Shown: piece after piece, positions 14,001 to 29,000 of the stretch | How the letters are laid out: each line of letters starts with the position of its first letter | How positions within the stretch are numbered: the first letter of the stretch is position 1 | From: Atriophallophorus winterbourni | Taxonomy: Eukaryota; Platyhelminthes; Trematoda; Plagiorchiida; Microphallidae | Direction of reading: 5' to 3' | Assembly: GCA_013407085.1 (NCBI GenBank) | Contig: JACCGJ010023187.1 | Location: 1 to 64,000, forward strand | Length of the DNA stretch: 64,000 nt | Position numbers and translations under genes: made by a program | Notes under the pieces: generated by a model | What the model was told of the DNA's origin: nothing | Seen by the model: the letters and a program-made list of their open reading frames with translations, nothing else | Database searches by the model: none

Positions 14001-17000
14001 CATTTCCATTACACAAACACACACTAAGATTTGTTTCGTGCTGTTTGCACCCGTCAGGTATGGACAGTCCGATCAGAACCCTTATGTCTTCAAACAGAGG
14101 GAAAATGAAGCAAATTGAGCTTGTAAGCTTGCATAAAGCCAGTTTTTGAAGTGCTCGAATTCCCTTACTTAATCACCATTGTAATTAACAGTCGTGGGTA
14201 GTGAGCTTATCTTGATTGAAGCTTCATACAGCAGAAAAGTTAAATAAAGGGTAGGACAAAAAGGGTAGGACAAAAATTTCATTTATTGAAGTAATTTTTC
14301 TTTGGTAGTAATTTCTTGTTGCGTGATCCTGTGGTTGGTCATGGTACTTAATCAGCAGCAACTTAGAATTTCAACTTCGCCTAGGAAGTTGTTTGAGTCA
14401 CGAGTCGACCAGAGACAAATCATCTCACTTGCTCACAAGAATAATATTTAAGATGATTAAATCTAGAAATGTCTTACCTGATCATATTCGAATTCCTGTC
14501 CCAATAAGGTCACTGGCTTCGTACCGCATGGTTTACTGTGAGTGCTCAAACGTCGAGTGATGACCTTGTTCCAGAATAGGTTCTTCGACTTTCCAGGTTC
14601 AAGGTACTCGTAGAAATACCTTCCAAAATTGTCCAAAGGAAAGCTGCGCTCTTGATGAACGATAATCAATGGGCGACCGACAAAACTTGTACGCGAATCA
14701 GCCAGATGGATTGTGATGATGAACTGTAGAAAGAACAAAATTAATTACATTGATGGAAAATGTGTGTAATCGATTTTATAAAGGTTCCAAATAACGTTCC
14801 GTTACGTATCAGGTATGACCATTCCAGGAAACTTCGAATATCGTTTCCCGGACACAGAATTATTTGAGAACCAGACATTTTCATAGCAATCGTCAATGTT
14901 CAAGTAGGGTCAGAATGATTATCATGAAGTTTTGCGCGAACAATTGTTGACACATTTTCAATAATAAAAAAATAATAATAATAATAAAATGTAATATCAT
15001 TGTTGTGCATTTTAATCGTGTCACAAAAGAACAATAATTAATTTGGAGCAAAATATTTCGGAATAATTGACATTAATATATGGTTAATTAAAAAATTCGT
15101 GATGCTTGAAAAATACTACCAAAAATGTCATTGGTTTTGTGAGCGAATTTGCTAATCGTGTTCCTTTTTGCATGCGATTATGCCAATCAACGGAAATCAA
15201 CTAGCAGTAAAGCATGTGATCTTTAGATTTTTTGTTTGTTGCCTGCTGAAAATCCGCATTATTTTAAACCCTAGATTCAAGATTCAAGATTCAAGATTTA
15301 AGAATTTATGGTCACAAAATGCACATAGCTTCACAAATACCATATCATAGTAAATATGCGTTCAATAAGAGGTATAAAAAACAATTATACGATGTCACTG
15401 GAGTCAAGTAATATGCTTACCACGAGTCAATACACAGGCATCGTCAAATCGTTATGTAACAAATAAGTGTCCAAGGTTCGAGTGAATGTTTGGATACAGG
15501 GAGAGGTGATAATTGCTTCGGGAAGGGCATTCCACAGGAAACAGACACGTACCGAATAGAAATATCGGCGACAGTTGGTACGGGAATGGGGAAATTGTAG
15601 TGCCGCTGAGTGGCTACGTGTAATTCCTGATTCACGGTATTTGAACAAATGTTTGAGTGGATGATCTGGAGTATTCAATATTTTGTAAGTAATGATAACG
15701 TCACTTCTACTGTACTGGAATTCCGTTACATTTCGCTCACGTTGAGCTGTAATTAGTTGGTAATATGCAATACTCAAAAATCCTGAATGCAATGTCGTAC
15801 ACCGAACCATCTCTTACAGGATTTATTCACGCGAAGGGATACGAGAAATGATCGGACCCATGAATATGTGCTGGTCGTACCCCATTCCCGCTGAGCTGTA
15901 GAAGGTATTTTTACTCTGTCCGTGTCCGCTTTACTTGGAACAGTTTACCTTCAACCGTTGCTCACTCCACTAGCTTGCATGAATTTAAAACGAAATTAGA
16001 CGAATTTTTATTGCATTATTCGTTTCCAGAACACTTATATGACCATTAAAAGCCTTGAATTACCTTGAATTACAATTTTCTAAACATTATTTTCCATCAG
16101 TTGAACAAATTAGCTCCACGAGTAAGACACAAGGTCACTCATGCCAAGATGTCCCACATTTCTTTGTATAAAACTAGCTTTCAACGTATGTTATGTATTC
16201 ATGTTCTAGTAATCTTTACATTTGACGCCTATGTGCGAAATAATACCAAGGTTAAACACACGTAATAACAAAGAATTTTTCCGATATAACTTTGGATCAA
16301 TAAACCATGATTGTTTGGTCCCCAGATCATATCAATGGAGCTGCCGAGATTTCTAATTGCATTATGAGTCCTTTATAATTTTGAATATTCAAATTAATAT
16401 ATCATAGATCTTATTATCCGTTTAATCACACACACATATTAGAAAGAGTGAAGTTCATTAGTGAACCAATCAAGTGATTTGCAAATAGTCAGGCACAACA
16501 CATGATTATGGATCGCTCAAAAATTGAGATCAGCTATCGCAAACCCACTAGAATCCGAGTGATGAGAAGATTATAAGAGAGCACTTCGGGTGACAATGTA
16601 TTTGGAAGCAGCAACGGGTGGAAAACAAACCACCAGCTATTAAACAAACTGCGAATCGTTAAGTCGGTCGAAACACCCTGACGCGGTAGGGGCCCGAATG
16701 TATGAAATCTCCTAATCGATTTTAAGCAAAAGTAACAACTGGTGCGGACGCATTGAGGATTACGTCTGAGTTAATAAATTTGCCTATAATCAATGCGCAT
16801 CTGATTGTTCACAATTGACCAAGAGACTATTGTTTGTGTTGTCGTTCGGATGTGAACATGGGTTAACGCAAAACGATTTTCCCACGGTGTTTGCGTTTGG
16901 CAACATAATAACCGTTCTGATCACGAACGCGTTTCGACCGTGATACACTCCATTTCAAAGCATTATGAAAAAACTGATAAAATCTAACCACAAATAAATG

Positions 17001-20000
17001 AAATTTTTAAGGTAGCTTCCATTAAACCAGCTGTTAAATAAGCCGTACTTTCCTATTTAGGTTCAGTCGGCTCGAAGCAGAAGTAAAATTAATTCCAAGT
17101 ATAATATAGGGTGGGGTAAATAAAAAATTTGTATTATGGAAGCACTGAATCTTTTCAGTGATCTGGGGCTGACACTCCGTGATGACACAATCGCTGACGG
17201 TGAACTGTTTCAGGGAAGGCATACATGGACCTAATAAAATTTCCGACAAGTGGTTAATCGGTACAACCATCTCCTCGTCTAGTGCATTACCTAACGTCAT
17301 TCATCTGAAGATTTGTATCAGGAACCATAAAAGTTATACGAAAAATTGCACATCCCCTTAATCTCGAGTGCACATGAAATCGCAACAGTTTGTTAAATAA
17401 TAATTTAAATTAATTTTCAAAGTTGTGTCTAAATCAAAATAATCAATTTGGTTTGCTGATTGATTTCTTTGCTAGAAGAAAGACATAGTTTAGGAATTAT
17501 ATTGATTTTTGCTGGAAACACCGTCGCCTAATGTCCTATGAAATAGGTTTCATGTCGCTCTACCTTTGGATTCATTGATTTCTAAATAATCGTTATTTTA
17601 TTGGAGATCATAATTATAGCAATCACTTTGTTACCCTAATAATACATTTGTGTATAGCGGCATTGATGTAGATTTTTCATTGATTAACTGAACTTGGATA
17701 TTAATTTCAATCGAAACGCTACCCCAATCAAATCAGCTTTTGTTCACCTTTCGTTCTGGCAATAATCTTTTTTTTCCAAAATATGGATCCTGTCGATAGC
17801 TTCTTTTATCCCGTGCTAGCGGAGTTATAAATAAACAGACAGGATATCTGCCCACGAAATTGCTGTTTGTTTTACTTAGATTACCGAATGACAGACGGAA
17901 GGTTGGTTGATTGGTCTGATGCGAGTGTTTAAATGAACGCATCAATGGCGCCATACTGATTTGAAGGAGAAACGAACTTTCATTGATGAAATTAAATGCG
18001 AAAAATCGACCGACGAATAAATTGTTTTCTGTAAAATTCTTTTCATGCTGGGGTGTCACGGAGTGATTGATAAAGATTGATAGGTATGAAGTGGTTATTT
18101 TGGTTAAATATCGTTTGAGAAAGCGCAGATTATTTGGGAAATAGTTAAATCCGTTCAAAGAAGCCGTTTAAATGTTTAATAACTGAGAACTAGTATTCAT
18201 GAAAAAACCTTGTAATCAATTTGCAAGTGCATATTTTTGGTAACGTTTTGTTTCTGACACTGAAACTTGGTCAGACTAAGGGTTTAAGTGTGAACATGGT
18301 TCTGTTTCAAATTGCTTTTACTTGACCTACCGTAAGTTAATTATGATAGGCTTGTGAGGTCAAGATCAATTGATACGTCCCGCATGCTATGTAATCCCTT
18401 AATTGCTTTGCGTGTACAACATGGTCCACTGACTAATAAGCTTTCTTGTTTAATCCGAGTGCGCATTCGCGGTAATGCACGTTAATCTTTACTCGCTGCA
18501 GAACCGGACGCTAGATTGTGGAGACATCCATCCCATCTAATTTGGTGACCGTATTCGCACCTGCCTTTGTTATTTCAACCGCTTCGATTTGAAGTCTTTC
18601 ACATATCGCCTTATCACTTCCACGTTATCAAGATGCACGCCGTGACTTTTGTCAGGTGTTCAGCTGGGCTGGATCCAGGCGCAGTGATTGATATTCACTG
18701 GAAATTCGGAGTTACTTTCCGACCTGTGCACTTGATTTTGTACTTACAGTTCATCGCACAACCGAAAGGTGAATTATCTTTGAGCTGCACCAATAAAGAG
18801 CGGAGTGTTCTACCTCTCTTTTACTTCACTCCTATACCGTCTTCGGAGGCGCTGTACAGACACTGTAGCTCTGGTTGTAGATGTTTGACTCGTTTAATTA
18901 AATGTTTGAAGTAACCATAGCCTGCGACAAATGCAACTATATTCATGTTAGTTACCACATACTGCCGAGGCAGAAAAGCGATGAACGTACGCGGCTATTC
19001 GTACGTATCGAGATTTTGATCCAGCAAGTAAAAAACACCAAGATGCCCGAAGCTGTTTTCGCCCCAAATGCTTTTTACGTAAGAAACATTTGTTTGTCTC
19101 AATTATGTTATCTAACTCAGACTTCGTTGCACATGATTTGATTTGAAATGAAAATATTCAGACATTTCATGTCAGAAAAGCAGTCCACGCTGGATGATGT
19201 TACACCACAATAAGGGCATCTAAATGAATACGAACAAAAAATTTTGAAGCATGGTTGGGCATATGCACATCATGTTGCAAAGTAAAACGGTACTACACGC
19301 CAATCATGTTATGTCTGACGTAAAATATTTCCAAGCGAAACGGATTTTAACGCATAGAACGACACAGCTGCTAACCGATCGATAAAATGCAACAGAGACT
19401 CCTTTGGATGCCAGTTTGTTCTAATTCATCCATCTGGCTTTCTCGCCCATTTTTTAACATTTTACTTTTAACCAGCCTATGGTTGTTGATGAGTTCGAAG
19501 CTTTTTACACTATTAAATAACGTGAATTGCCTTCGCTAGTGATTTTTACTAGGTAGGATTTAGACGATCAATACCAGTTCACACCGTATCCGCCACTGTG
19601 TATACGATACGTCTTGTAGATACAGTTTGGAAATTCTCTATTGTTGATGCAATGTTTGTTAAAATTTGACCAAGATTATCACACGATAATAGGTCATGAC
19701 AGGAATTTCAACATCCCACGTAGAAATCGAATCTTCTGGGTATGTTTCCGGTGTGAAATTCCAAATTATCCTTCTTCTCAACGAATAACTGGTAAATCCA
19801 ATTCGTTGTATCAGCATGCCAGGTGTATGCAGCAACTTGTTTATTAATAAAATGTTTCAGATTGAATTGCAATGATCTTTCTCACATTATCTTAAACACA
19901 TGGTAAAATCATAAACTTATTCATAAGTGACTGTTGTCAAAGTTTAGGTATTTATTAATTAACAAATTCCAAAATTTAGGTTTTGTAACTGCTACTCAAA

Positions 20001-23000
20001 TGATCCCTATTTTACCCAAGCTATAAATCAAGGAATTTTTTACAATGGCTATTAGTTCACTGATTGCAACTCTCATTATTGTTAATCGCAGAATCACTCC
20101 ACCAATTATCTATTGATTTTCTAATTAAGGCTATTGGAATTCAATGTGTTTTCGATCAATCAGGATGGCAAATAAACCGATGTTAACTGACCAAAGTATT
20201 GGGGTGCTCACATCCCCATCCACTACACACCACTACCGGTTTCTGGTAACTGAATTATTTGATTTGTCAATGTTCAGTGCGTTAATGATTGCGGCAAACG
20301 AATGTAAGATCAATCGAATTGATTAGGAAAATCGAGAAGAATGGCAACCGACATTTACCACCAGATCAATTTGCATAGTAATACGATCAGTTAACTCTGG
20401 TTCTAAAAAGGACGCGGTTGGTTAAAATTCATTTATAGGTGTTTCAATGCATGCAGATCCTGATCGTAATGTCCTTACCTGATGAGTGCAAAAGCACGAA
20501 ATCTTTAGGTGTGTGGGATAGAAATGCATGCAAATGCGTATGTTGGTTTAATACCATGGGTTTCAACCCATCAGCGTATCTGTGAACACATGTGAAAGAA
20601 TAAGTCGGTCGTGCAAGCCTTATCCAACAGTAAACTCAAGCTTCAATTTTTATCCACAGTTTCAAGACATGCGGACCTTGATCACACTGCCCATACCTAA
20701 TGAGTGCAAACAGCACGGAACTGTCCGTTTGTGTAATGGAAATACATTCAAATATCAGTAATAATAGTACTTATAAAACCTTACGACGCAAATACACAAG
20801 TCGTATATTTTTATTATAATTAACAACAATACAATTAGGTACAATTAGGTTTGTTAAGAAAATTTTCTATGCACTAGTTTAAAGCCTTCAATTCATCATC
20901 ACTTGCATCCAATATCCAATTCTCGATTATTAACAAACTTCAGAGTTTGCATTTGGTTTCGAAATAGTGTAAATTATTAAACATGTCCGAATTGGGTAAT
21001 TCAGGAATGGGTGCATTCCAATAACTGATAATATTGAATAATTTAATTGTTGAACTCATATTCATTGTGCGGCTTTGCCATCCAACGGTTGGCTGAACCA
21101 AATCTGCTTAACAGTTGCTTCAAATTATCGCTGTGTTTATGGCTATCACCGAATCTAATGTTAACACCATCACCCATATTTCGTCCCAATTTTATTTAAC
21201 TTTGTGTTCAAAGCTAAATTTTATCGAATGATTGAACTGGGTCATGATTCAAACATTATTTGCCAAAAAACTAAGCTGTGACAACAAGGAATGTTCTCCG
21301 ACAGCGACATAGAACGAACTTGACCTCTGTGCCAATGGCCTGAATCAGCCGAACGCAACAATGGTCATGGCCGGTCCAGGTGATGGGACGCATCTCGACA
21401 CGCAGAATTGTCACGAGGCCACTTGCAAAACGTGTGAACAACCGGTGAGTCCTAAGGCACGTCCAGTCTTAATGTGTTTTCTATTTATGGGTAAGCTAAA
21501 TCCTTGCACGATGCCGATATTTTTGAATCCAAAATAGAAAATTGAATGGGCAGTTTCGAGTTGAGCCTTCGACGTGTGGAGGAAATATTGGTAAATCTTG
21601 TGAGTACGGAAGTCATCACTGATGTAGGCCATCTTATCAATACAACGATTTCGGAACCACCACTGAAGAAGGCTGAGACTAAGGCTATTGGTGTGACCAG
21701 AAAGGAAAAAAAGCAGGGATAATCCCCATTTGGAATCAGTTAAAACGGCCACGGTCGTAGGAAGTTCTTACGGGGAAGTGCTGTTACGGTAGATCTCAGG
21801 TGTGCGCTCCAAAGCTGCTACACCCCACTCACAAAGTCAAGCCCGAAATGGTTTAAATTTAAAAAAGTCTGACTTTCCGACACGCACTAAGAACTCCCCA
21901 TACGCACTGAGTGTGATATGTACGAACGTTAGAGTCACCAGAAAGCCTGTTTCGTGGCCAACAGAAACACGACCTCAAGAAATTGTTTAAACTTTGCTAC
22001 CTAATGAAAGTCGAGCATGTAATCCGTGAAAAAGTGACTCGTCTATCTCGCCACTCAACTTCCGCTTATATTTGTCAACCTCGCTTGCTAAAGGTCACAC
22101 CGAAATGCGATATAGAGAACGAACTGCCGAATGCGTACTCAAACTGTCGTATATATCCCGGTGTGCCATGGTGAGAAAGGAAGAGTAGTGTACAAGAAGA
22201 TGCCCTGTCGGGCATCGATTCAGGAAACAGTACAGCAGGACGACAAGCAGTGGCGCTACATTGCGTGTTCTCTTGATATAACTAATGTCGTTGTTGTGAA
22301 AATTTTTGAGTTCCTTTTTCGCCAAAATATAAAGAAGGTGGACCGAAACCCATGAAGATTACGTTCTTGACCCGCGCTATGGCCGAAATAGTAAGGTCGG
22401 AATGGAAACCAAGAAAACGAACATTACCCAAGGATGTTAGACTTAGCCCACCCAAACCCAATGTTATAAGTCAAACACTCCCTCGTCTGGAGACAGCGGA
22501 TAGCAGCGTCTCCATACAAATGGAAGAATTGAATACATCAAAAACGTCGTAGGTCCGGCTTAAATCCGAAACCTAATTGTCGATTCAAGCGGTCGGGGAC
22601 CTATAAACGCTCACGTGCTTCACGTGAACGTGGTGGCGTTGGAGGTGGTGTTGCGTTGTATTGCCACAAGCGACTGAAGTTAAACATCATCTCACTGACA
22701 CTCTGTGGTGCTCACTTGACCTGGAATCTGGTGACAGCTTTACAATCTGGGTCATATGCCGTTCACCAAAATCGACCGCAGAACACAATGATATAATAGT
22801 TGGAAGATATCAGCGTCTCAATAATCGACAACATGCTCAAATGACTTTAACTTTCCGCGGCAATAAACTCAAGAAGTCAGCATCTAACGAACTCACTAGT
22901 GCACAAACTTCACGAAGCATTCGACCTAGTATCCTGGTGCAACTACGTCTTCAACCATACACGAATGAAAGGAACAGATCGGTCATCTATTCGGGATCTT

Positions 23001-26000
23001 GTTTTGACTTCGTACACAACGCCTATCGAATCAATCGCCTACGACGCTCCATTGGGGCAGAGTGACCATGTCATGCTCGTGTTCGACTATGTCTGCGGTG
23101 CTTTGAGACACAGCGAGAAGATTAAAGTCATCGGTAAACTCGAATTTTGGACCAAGTTGTCCGCACCTTCCGATTCTCTGTTCGCAGTAGAACCAGAAAA
23201 AGAATTTCACTGAAAAGACGAGCCTGTGTCATTCATTGTGATGTTCGTACTCCAACAACATGGTTTCCATTTTGTCAAATACGGAACAGATTGACCAGCC
23301 TCGTTAAACAGAACAAAAAATAGTACTAGCAACGCGTGGTGGAAAGAATGGAACATCATCCAAAATTACTTTACGAGATTGTAAATGAAAGAACCAAAGT
23401 GAAATCAGGGGTTTTCAGCTCATGACAGAATCAGGAATAACTGCTACAGTTCAAGAGACAACGTATGCTCTTGCGAGCTTTTAATCCCAAGTGTTCTGCC
23501 CGAAACAGCAATTTTTTCATCATGGTTTATCAAACACACTAGAATCTCTAACTGAAACAATTTTTGACCAAGTCGTTGTGGAACAACACCTACGGACACC
23601 AAATACAAAGAAATCCCCAGGTAGGGAGAACATTACCCCAGTTATTCTCCGTGGATTTTATAGACAGCTTTCCTACAGTCTAGCTAAGTTTTCATCGGGA
23701 AACTACGCGACGGTTGCATACCGTCGGCATAGAAAGCTGGTGTGATATGTGGTGGCTGTCGTTCAGACGTAGTAAATTACAGACCTGTTCCGCTGCTCCC
23801 CTGCATCTCGAATATTATGAAGCTCATTCTAACCGAGTGTATCGTGAGTCAGCATGAAACAAAAGGACTTTTATCAGCAGCGCAACATGGGTTTCACTGA
23901 AATAAATCTTGCCTGTCAAATTTACTCATCACTCGGAACAACGTCTCTTGACCTAAGATACTCCGTTCATGCCTGCTATATTGATGTATCAAGTGCATTT
24001 GATAAAGCCAAAAACAGCCTGCTTCTGCAAAAGCTGTGCAATATGGGATAACAGGAAACTTATTATCTTGGATAATGGATTATCTGATCGATCGGCATGT
24101 GCCATTCCGCATTGACGGCGTTAAATCAAAAACCATCATTGTTACCAGGGGCGTCCCTCAAGGTTCAGTGCTCGGGCATATCATTTTCTTCTTATACCTA
24201 AATGATATTGCGCAAGTAGTACGATGCAAGATGTTTCATTTTGCTGATGACATAAAAATACGAAATCAAATCCGATCGATTGAAAATTGTTTGATGCTAC
24301 AAGAGGATTTCCATGCCCTGTATCACTGGTCTCAACTAAATCAGATGAAGTTCAACATAAGTATTTAAAATGTTACAACTTGGCCAGCAATACGAACATA
24401 CATACAATTTTGGTCATGAAAACTTGACTTGGACCTGCGCAGAGAAGGAACTCGGCATCTGGATTACTAATGAACTTAAACCGAATAGTCATTGCCAGAA
24501 AGTCTTCAACATGGCAAGCGGTATCTTTGGAATGTTAAGTAGAATATTTAGGCGGTTCTCTCCTAAAACGCCCCCACGCATTATAAATACTGACATCCAT
24601 CGAACGATAGAGTAAATGATCCCATCTTGGGCACCTTGGCTGCGTAAAGACATTGGATTACTGGATAAAATGTTCCACTGAGCGACGAAGCTAGTTGATG
24701 AGATGCAACACATCACATACCAAGAGCGAATTGTGATGTTGGGATTGACCGATTTTACACAAAGGAGAGTAAGGAGCGACAAGATGCTAACATATAAAAT
24801 ACTGCGATTTGATAGAAGTCAGTTTCCCTAACAATAAACGGAGTCATTCAAGTTGTCTCGTTATAGCGCAATCAAGACTCCATTGTAGACGTCATTTCTT
24901 CGCGGTGCGTATTTGCTTTCTGTGGAATCCATTATCACAGGATATTCTGAACGCTCCTACAATCCGTGATTTGAAATTGAAACTGGATGCTTATATCAAA
25001 CAGCACTCCACTTTTAGACCTGCATATTGAAGCTATATAACCATAAACAAACCAAAAAAATCAATAAAATTTTGATTGCATTCTGTGTTTTTTGAAGCTG
25101 TCATCCAAAGGTACATATTGAGCGATTGCTTTTTTCACCATAAAAACTTGATTGTTAATACTGTTGGTAATTGCTGCATAATTATGCCACGCAAACAAAG
25201 AATGGCATCCAGAGTGGATCACTTACAAGACTAGATCAAACTAAAGCAAGAGAAGCCAAAACAGTTCTCACATTGAGTTTTATAAATCCATTGAACAAAA
25301 TATTGCATTATTATTATTATCTTCATTATTATGTCAGTTAAATTTACACACCAATATCAGTCAAACGAGCCCAGCGCCATTGGGCTTGAATAAGATAAAC
25401 CAGATCATTTTCGTGGGCGCAATAAATGCCTTTGACCAATTGGCGTTCTCTTGTGTTGTGAGCTTCGTAGGTGATCATTATTAACGTTGACCTCAGGGAT
25501 TGTCAAGTGGGTGCGAAAAGCGGGGGGATAACGTTGTTAGAGTTTGATCGAGTGCCCTTGAAGCCTGCTTCGTCAACCTAGTTGACATTTGGAACATGAT
25601 ATGAAATTTCGCATTTAGCCACTGGATGAATTCCCTCTTACCTCTTACGGTGGTGCCATTCATTAGAGAAACGCTTGCGCTCAAAATACATTACCTATGA
25701 GACGATTCCACTGAATCTTGAATCTTGAATGTTTAAAACCAACATCTGTGCTTTTATCCCGTGTTATCTAGATCCCATAGAACCACTGACTATCACCCGT
25801 TCAATTAGCCCCAAATCTGTATATGATATAGTTTTAACCCCCTGGAAAGTTTACAACAGGTAAAATGGAATAAAGTTTGCTCATATAATTTATCTCGAGG
25901 GAAGAGTGTAACGGCTGTATGATTCGAAATCGAGACCTCTTGATTGAAAGACTCAGGATACACCACCGTGTTCCACAGTGAATATCGTAAACCAGAAATC

Positions 26001-29000
26001 GAGCACCTCAAACTGACCCGCGCTGATGTTAAGGAACAGCTGGCTGACAGAACGTTCGAGAAAAAAATAATTGTAACGCTTAATATTATCCGACCAACAC
26101 CACGAGTTTAATTGATTTGCTAGATCTCTAAAGATTTGAAAATGTATTTAAACAGAGTCAATTTTTGTATGACACTGGAGACAGATCGAGAATCCATAGT
26201 AAATGAATCGGTTAGAGTCGATTTCTATCAAAAATGCATTACACACACTTCATTCAAACGTTCTAAACGAAATGATAGAAAGCGGATTTATCTAATAATT
26301 ACCCGAGGAAAATGTACATATTTCCTCGTGAACTGTTATAGCTGCATCCAAAGCGGCGTCCGACTAGGTATGTTCAAATGTTTAAACATTTGCCTAATGA
26401 ATAGAAACATCAGCGACAGCTTTGATGTAGGTTTACCAGAACAATCCAAGTGATAACCAAGCTCGTTTTTCATTTAAAACGCATCCTTTTTTGCAAAAAA
26501 CAAATCAATTATTTTCCAACCAATCAAGCAATTGTTCCGTAGCTCACGAAATTCCTGCTCCAACCTGTCTTTCCAATGATAATCAATGTAGATTAGGGAA
26601 ACATCCGGTGACATGCGGGTTGTGGTGAGATTAAATACTTCAGGTAAAATTAGCCTCAAGTTTAGCTAGTGCAGTTAATGGGACTGAATTACGTAAGCAG
26701 CATGAGAAAAAACTGTTTAGATGAAAAGATGTATCATTTTATTTACTTTCTAGTAAGAAGCATGGAGTAGAATATACTAAAGCCAAATTTATCAAAGAAC
26801 AACAAATTGACAAAAGTAAATCAACAAGTAGTATCTTGGTATCTAATTTTTGATCCATTTTTATCAAACCATCTTGACCCATGAAACCGTTGTTTGTCTA
26901 CGGTTTCCTTAACACGAAGCTGTATTAGCGACATTGTAGAGAGAAAGCAACGACCTTCTGTCTGAACGTTGATGGTTATCCTCAATCACACACAGGCTAG
27001 ATTTATAAGAATTCTTTACGCACACTCGCATTCGTTATCGAAATATCATGCGAATTCGTGCATGTTTTTCAATCTTATCGGATGATTTTCTGCCACTTAT
27101 CTTAATTCCGGCCATTGTCGCTATGAGGCTATTCAACCGACCTTGACGATTGCAAGCCGTTAGTAAGCAGATAGTGTCCAACAGCTATTTCTGTTTTGCA
27201 CTGGTTTCTATTCACCTCGTTCTCTTACACTTCTGCATCAACGTGGATTTTTATGGTATTGCAGTTAACGGTCTTTTGGTATCCCCGTGTTTGCTCTCGA
27301 TTGAAAATTTACAACAGTACATTTCTGTTCATTTTTGTATGACTTCACCCACTCGAAGTGTTGGTCTGTCGCAGTTATTTTCTTAACTAATTTAGTACCT
27401 CATATAAAGTGTTGCACTCATCTCCATGACTTACAACAACCGGTTTCTAGCTTTTCCATCATACACCGGAGACAGAAAGATTAGGTCTATTGAGTCTTCT
27501 TATAATGGAAAAGTAGTAGATATATTTAAGTTTTGAAACCACTGTTCAACAGGGTTCGTTCTCTGATTGATTATCGTGGTTCGTTGAACGAGTAATGGCT
27601 TTAAAGTGTAACATTATTGCTGATGCAACGTTTATACCACCGCGCAACAAAACTGGTGAATGGACTATACAACAGGCCAAACGAGGAAAGGGCTGCATCC
27701 CTGAACATATTTGAGTTTTCGTAACGCCGTCTCAGGGGTGATTTGATCCTGCCTCTCAGCGTTTTGCATACAGTGAATCACCCACTCGAACACCTGTTTC
27801 ATCGGCAAGAAGCACGTGGTAGCAGATCTCGGGGCTACAAGTTAAATATTCCACACTCTAGATCAAATTGTAGGTTCTTCTTTGCTGTTCGAGTTTGTTT
27901 TATATGTAACTCACTGCTCCCACATATCATTCGTGCATCAAGCCTGAACAGGTTCAAGGCTGAACTTGACAAGTATATGTTGACCAAATCCAACCTCGCA
28001 CTTCAATACATAAGCTGACGTTCCATATTGACAGAATATCTCAGATGTTGTTATGCATTCCCTATATTTCTAATCAATGGTTACTGTAAAGCATTTGCTT
28101 TTTAGACCATTAAAACATTGAATTGAATTACAAACAATCGCTTATGATTGTACGTTTATATCCGTGTTCGATTTCTGACAGAAAAAACTATTTTTGGCTA
28201 TTTGATTACCGAATTCACTAAAAGCAGCTACACACAGTTGTTGTTGTCTATACTGTATCTACTGATGAAATTTTTCGAAAATGTGCTAAAATTATCCCGT
28301 CCTAACAATGTATCAGCCATATGCATTTTTTACGATATATGAAGTGATGGAAAAAGCTACGTTACCTTTGTGATAAATAGCTGTTATTCACTTTATACTT
28401 ACTAGTTAATTAGATTTTTGTTTTTCTTAGCCCTGTTAGTTAATTACTTTTACGCATGTGGGCCGCTGTCAACAGACCTTGACCGTGTTCACGATAAATT
28501 TGTTCGAAAATTGCGCGGTACGTTCAACTTGATTGTATTTCCCACGCTCCGATAAATATCATTACGAATTTTTGCTATTCCTTGAATTTGCAGTAAAATA
28601 GAATAACTGTTTTACTATATTATTGATATTTCTCTGATTAATTACGCCAGTAATAAAATCAGCTTGTATTTTTCTACTGAACTATCATTACTCACCTTTT
28701 ACCGATAGATATGAGTTCAAAAAATACCTGCCTCAACGGAAAATGTGGCAAAATGGTGGCTAAGGGCATCGAGTGCACAGCTTGCAAGCGTTGGGCTCAC
28801 CCTAGCTGCTCAGGCATACATAAATCTCACTACGGGATTTATGCAAAATACCGCTGGTTGCAGTGGTATTGTTCCGGCTGTCACGAGGCTGCCACTGACG
28901 CCGCTTGCCAAAAGCCAAGGAATAGCGTGACGTCGCGAAGCTCGTCAGATTTTGCAGCCGCCCAATCGTATGCATCTGTAGTGAGAGCGAATATAAGTTC

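Noticed and set aside
17034..17300. Minus-strand 88-codon frame with FTVSDCVITECQ, possible extra channel exon
   Set aside because: Resembles the Cys motif that follows the palm, but it lies upstream of exon 2 where that motif does not belong, and exons 1-2-3 already join in phase with the motif encoded in exon 3.
17733..18158. 141-codon minus-strand open frame
   Set aside because: No motif or domain seen, in AT-rich intronic sequence; could be chance.
21411..21752. Minus-strand 113-codon frame
   Set aside because: Overlaps plus-strand CR1-like text that reads as a basic ORF1 segment; no independent support.
26474..26659. Minus-strand 61-codon frame as a channel exon
   Set aside because: No clear acceptor/donor pair, and the exon 1 to exon 2 junction falls inside a continuous strand, leaving no gap to fill.
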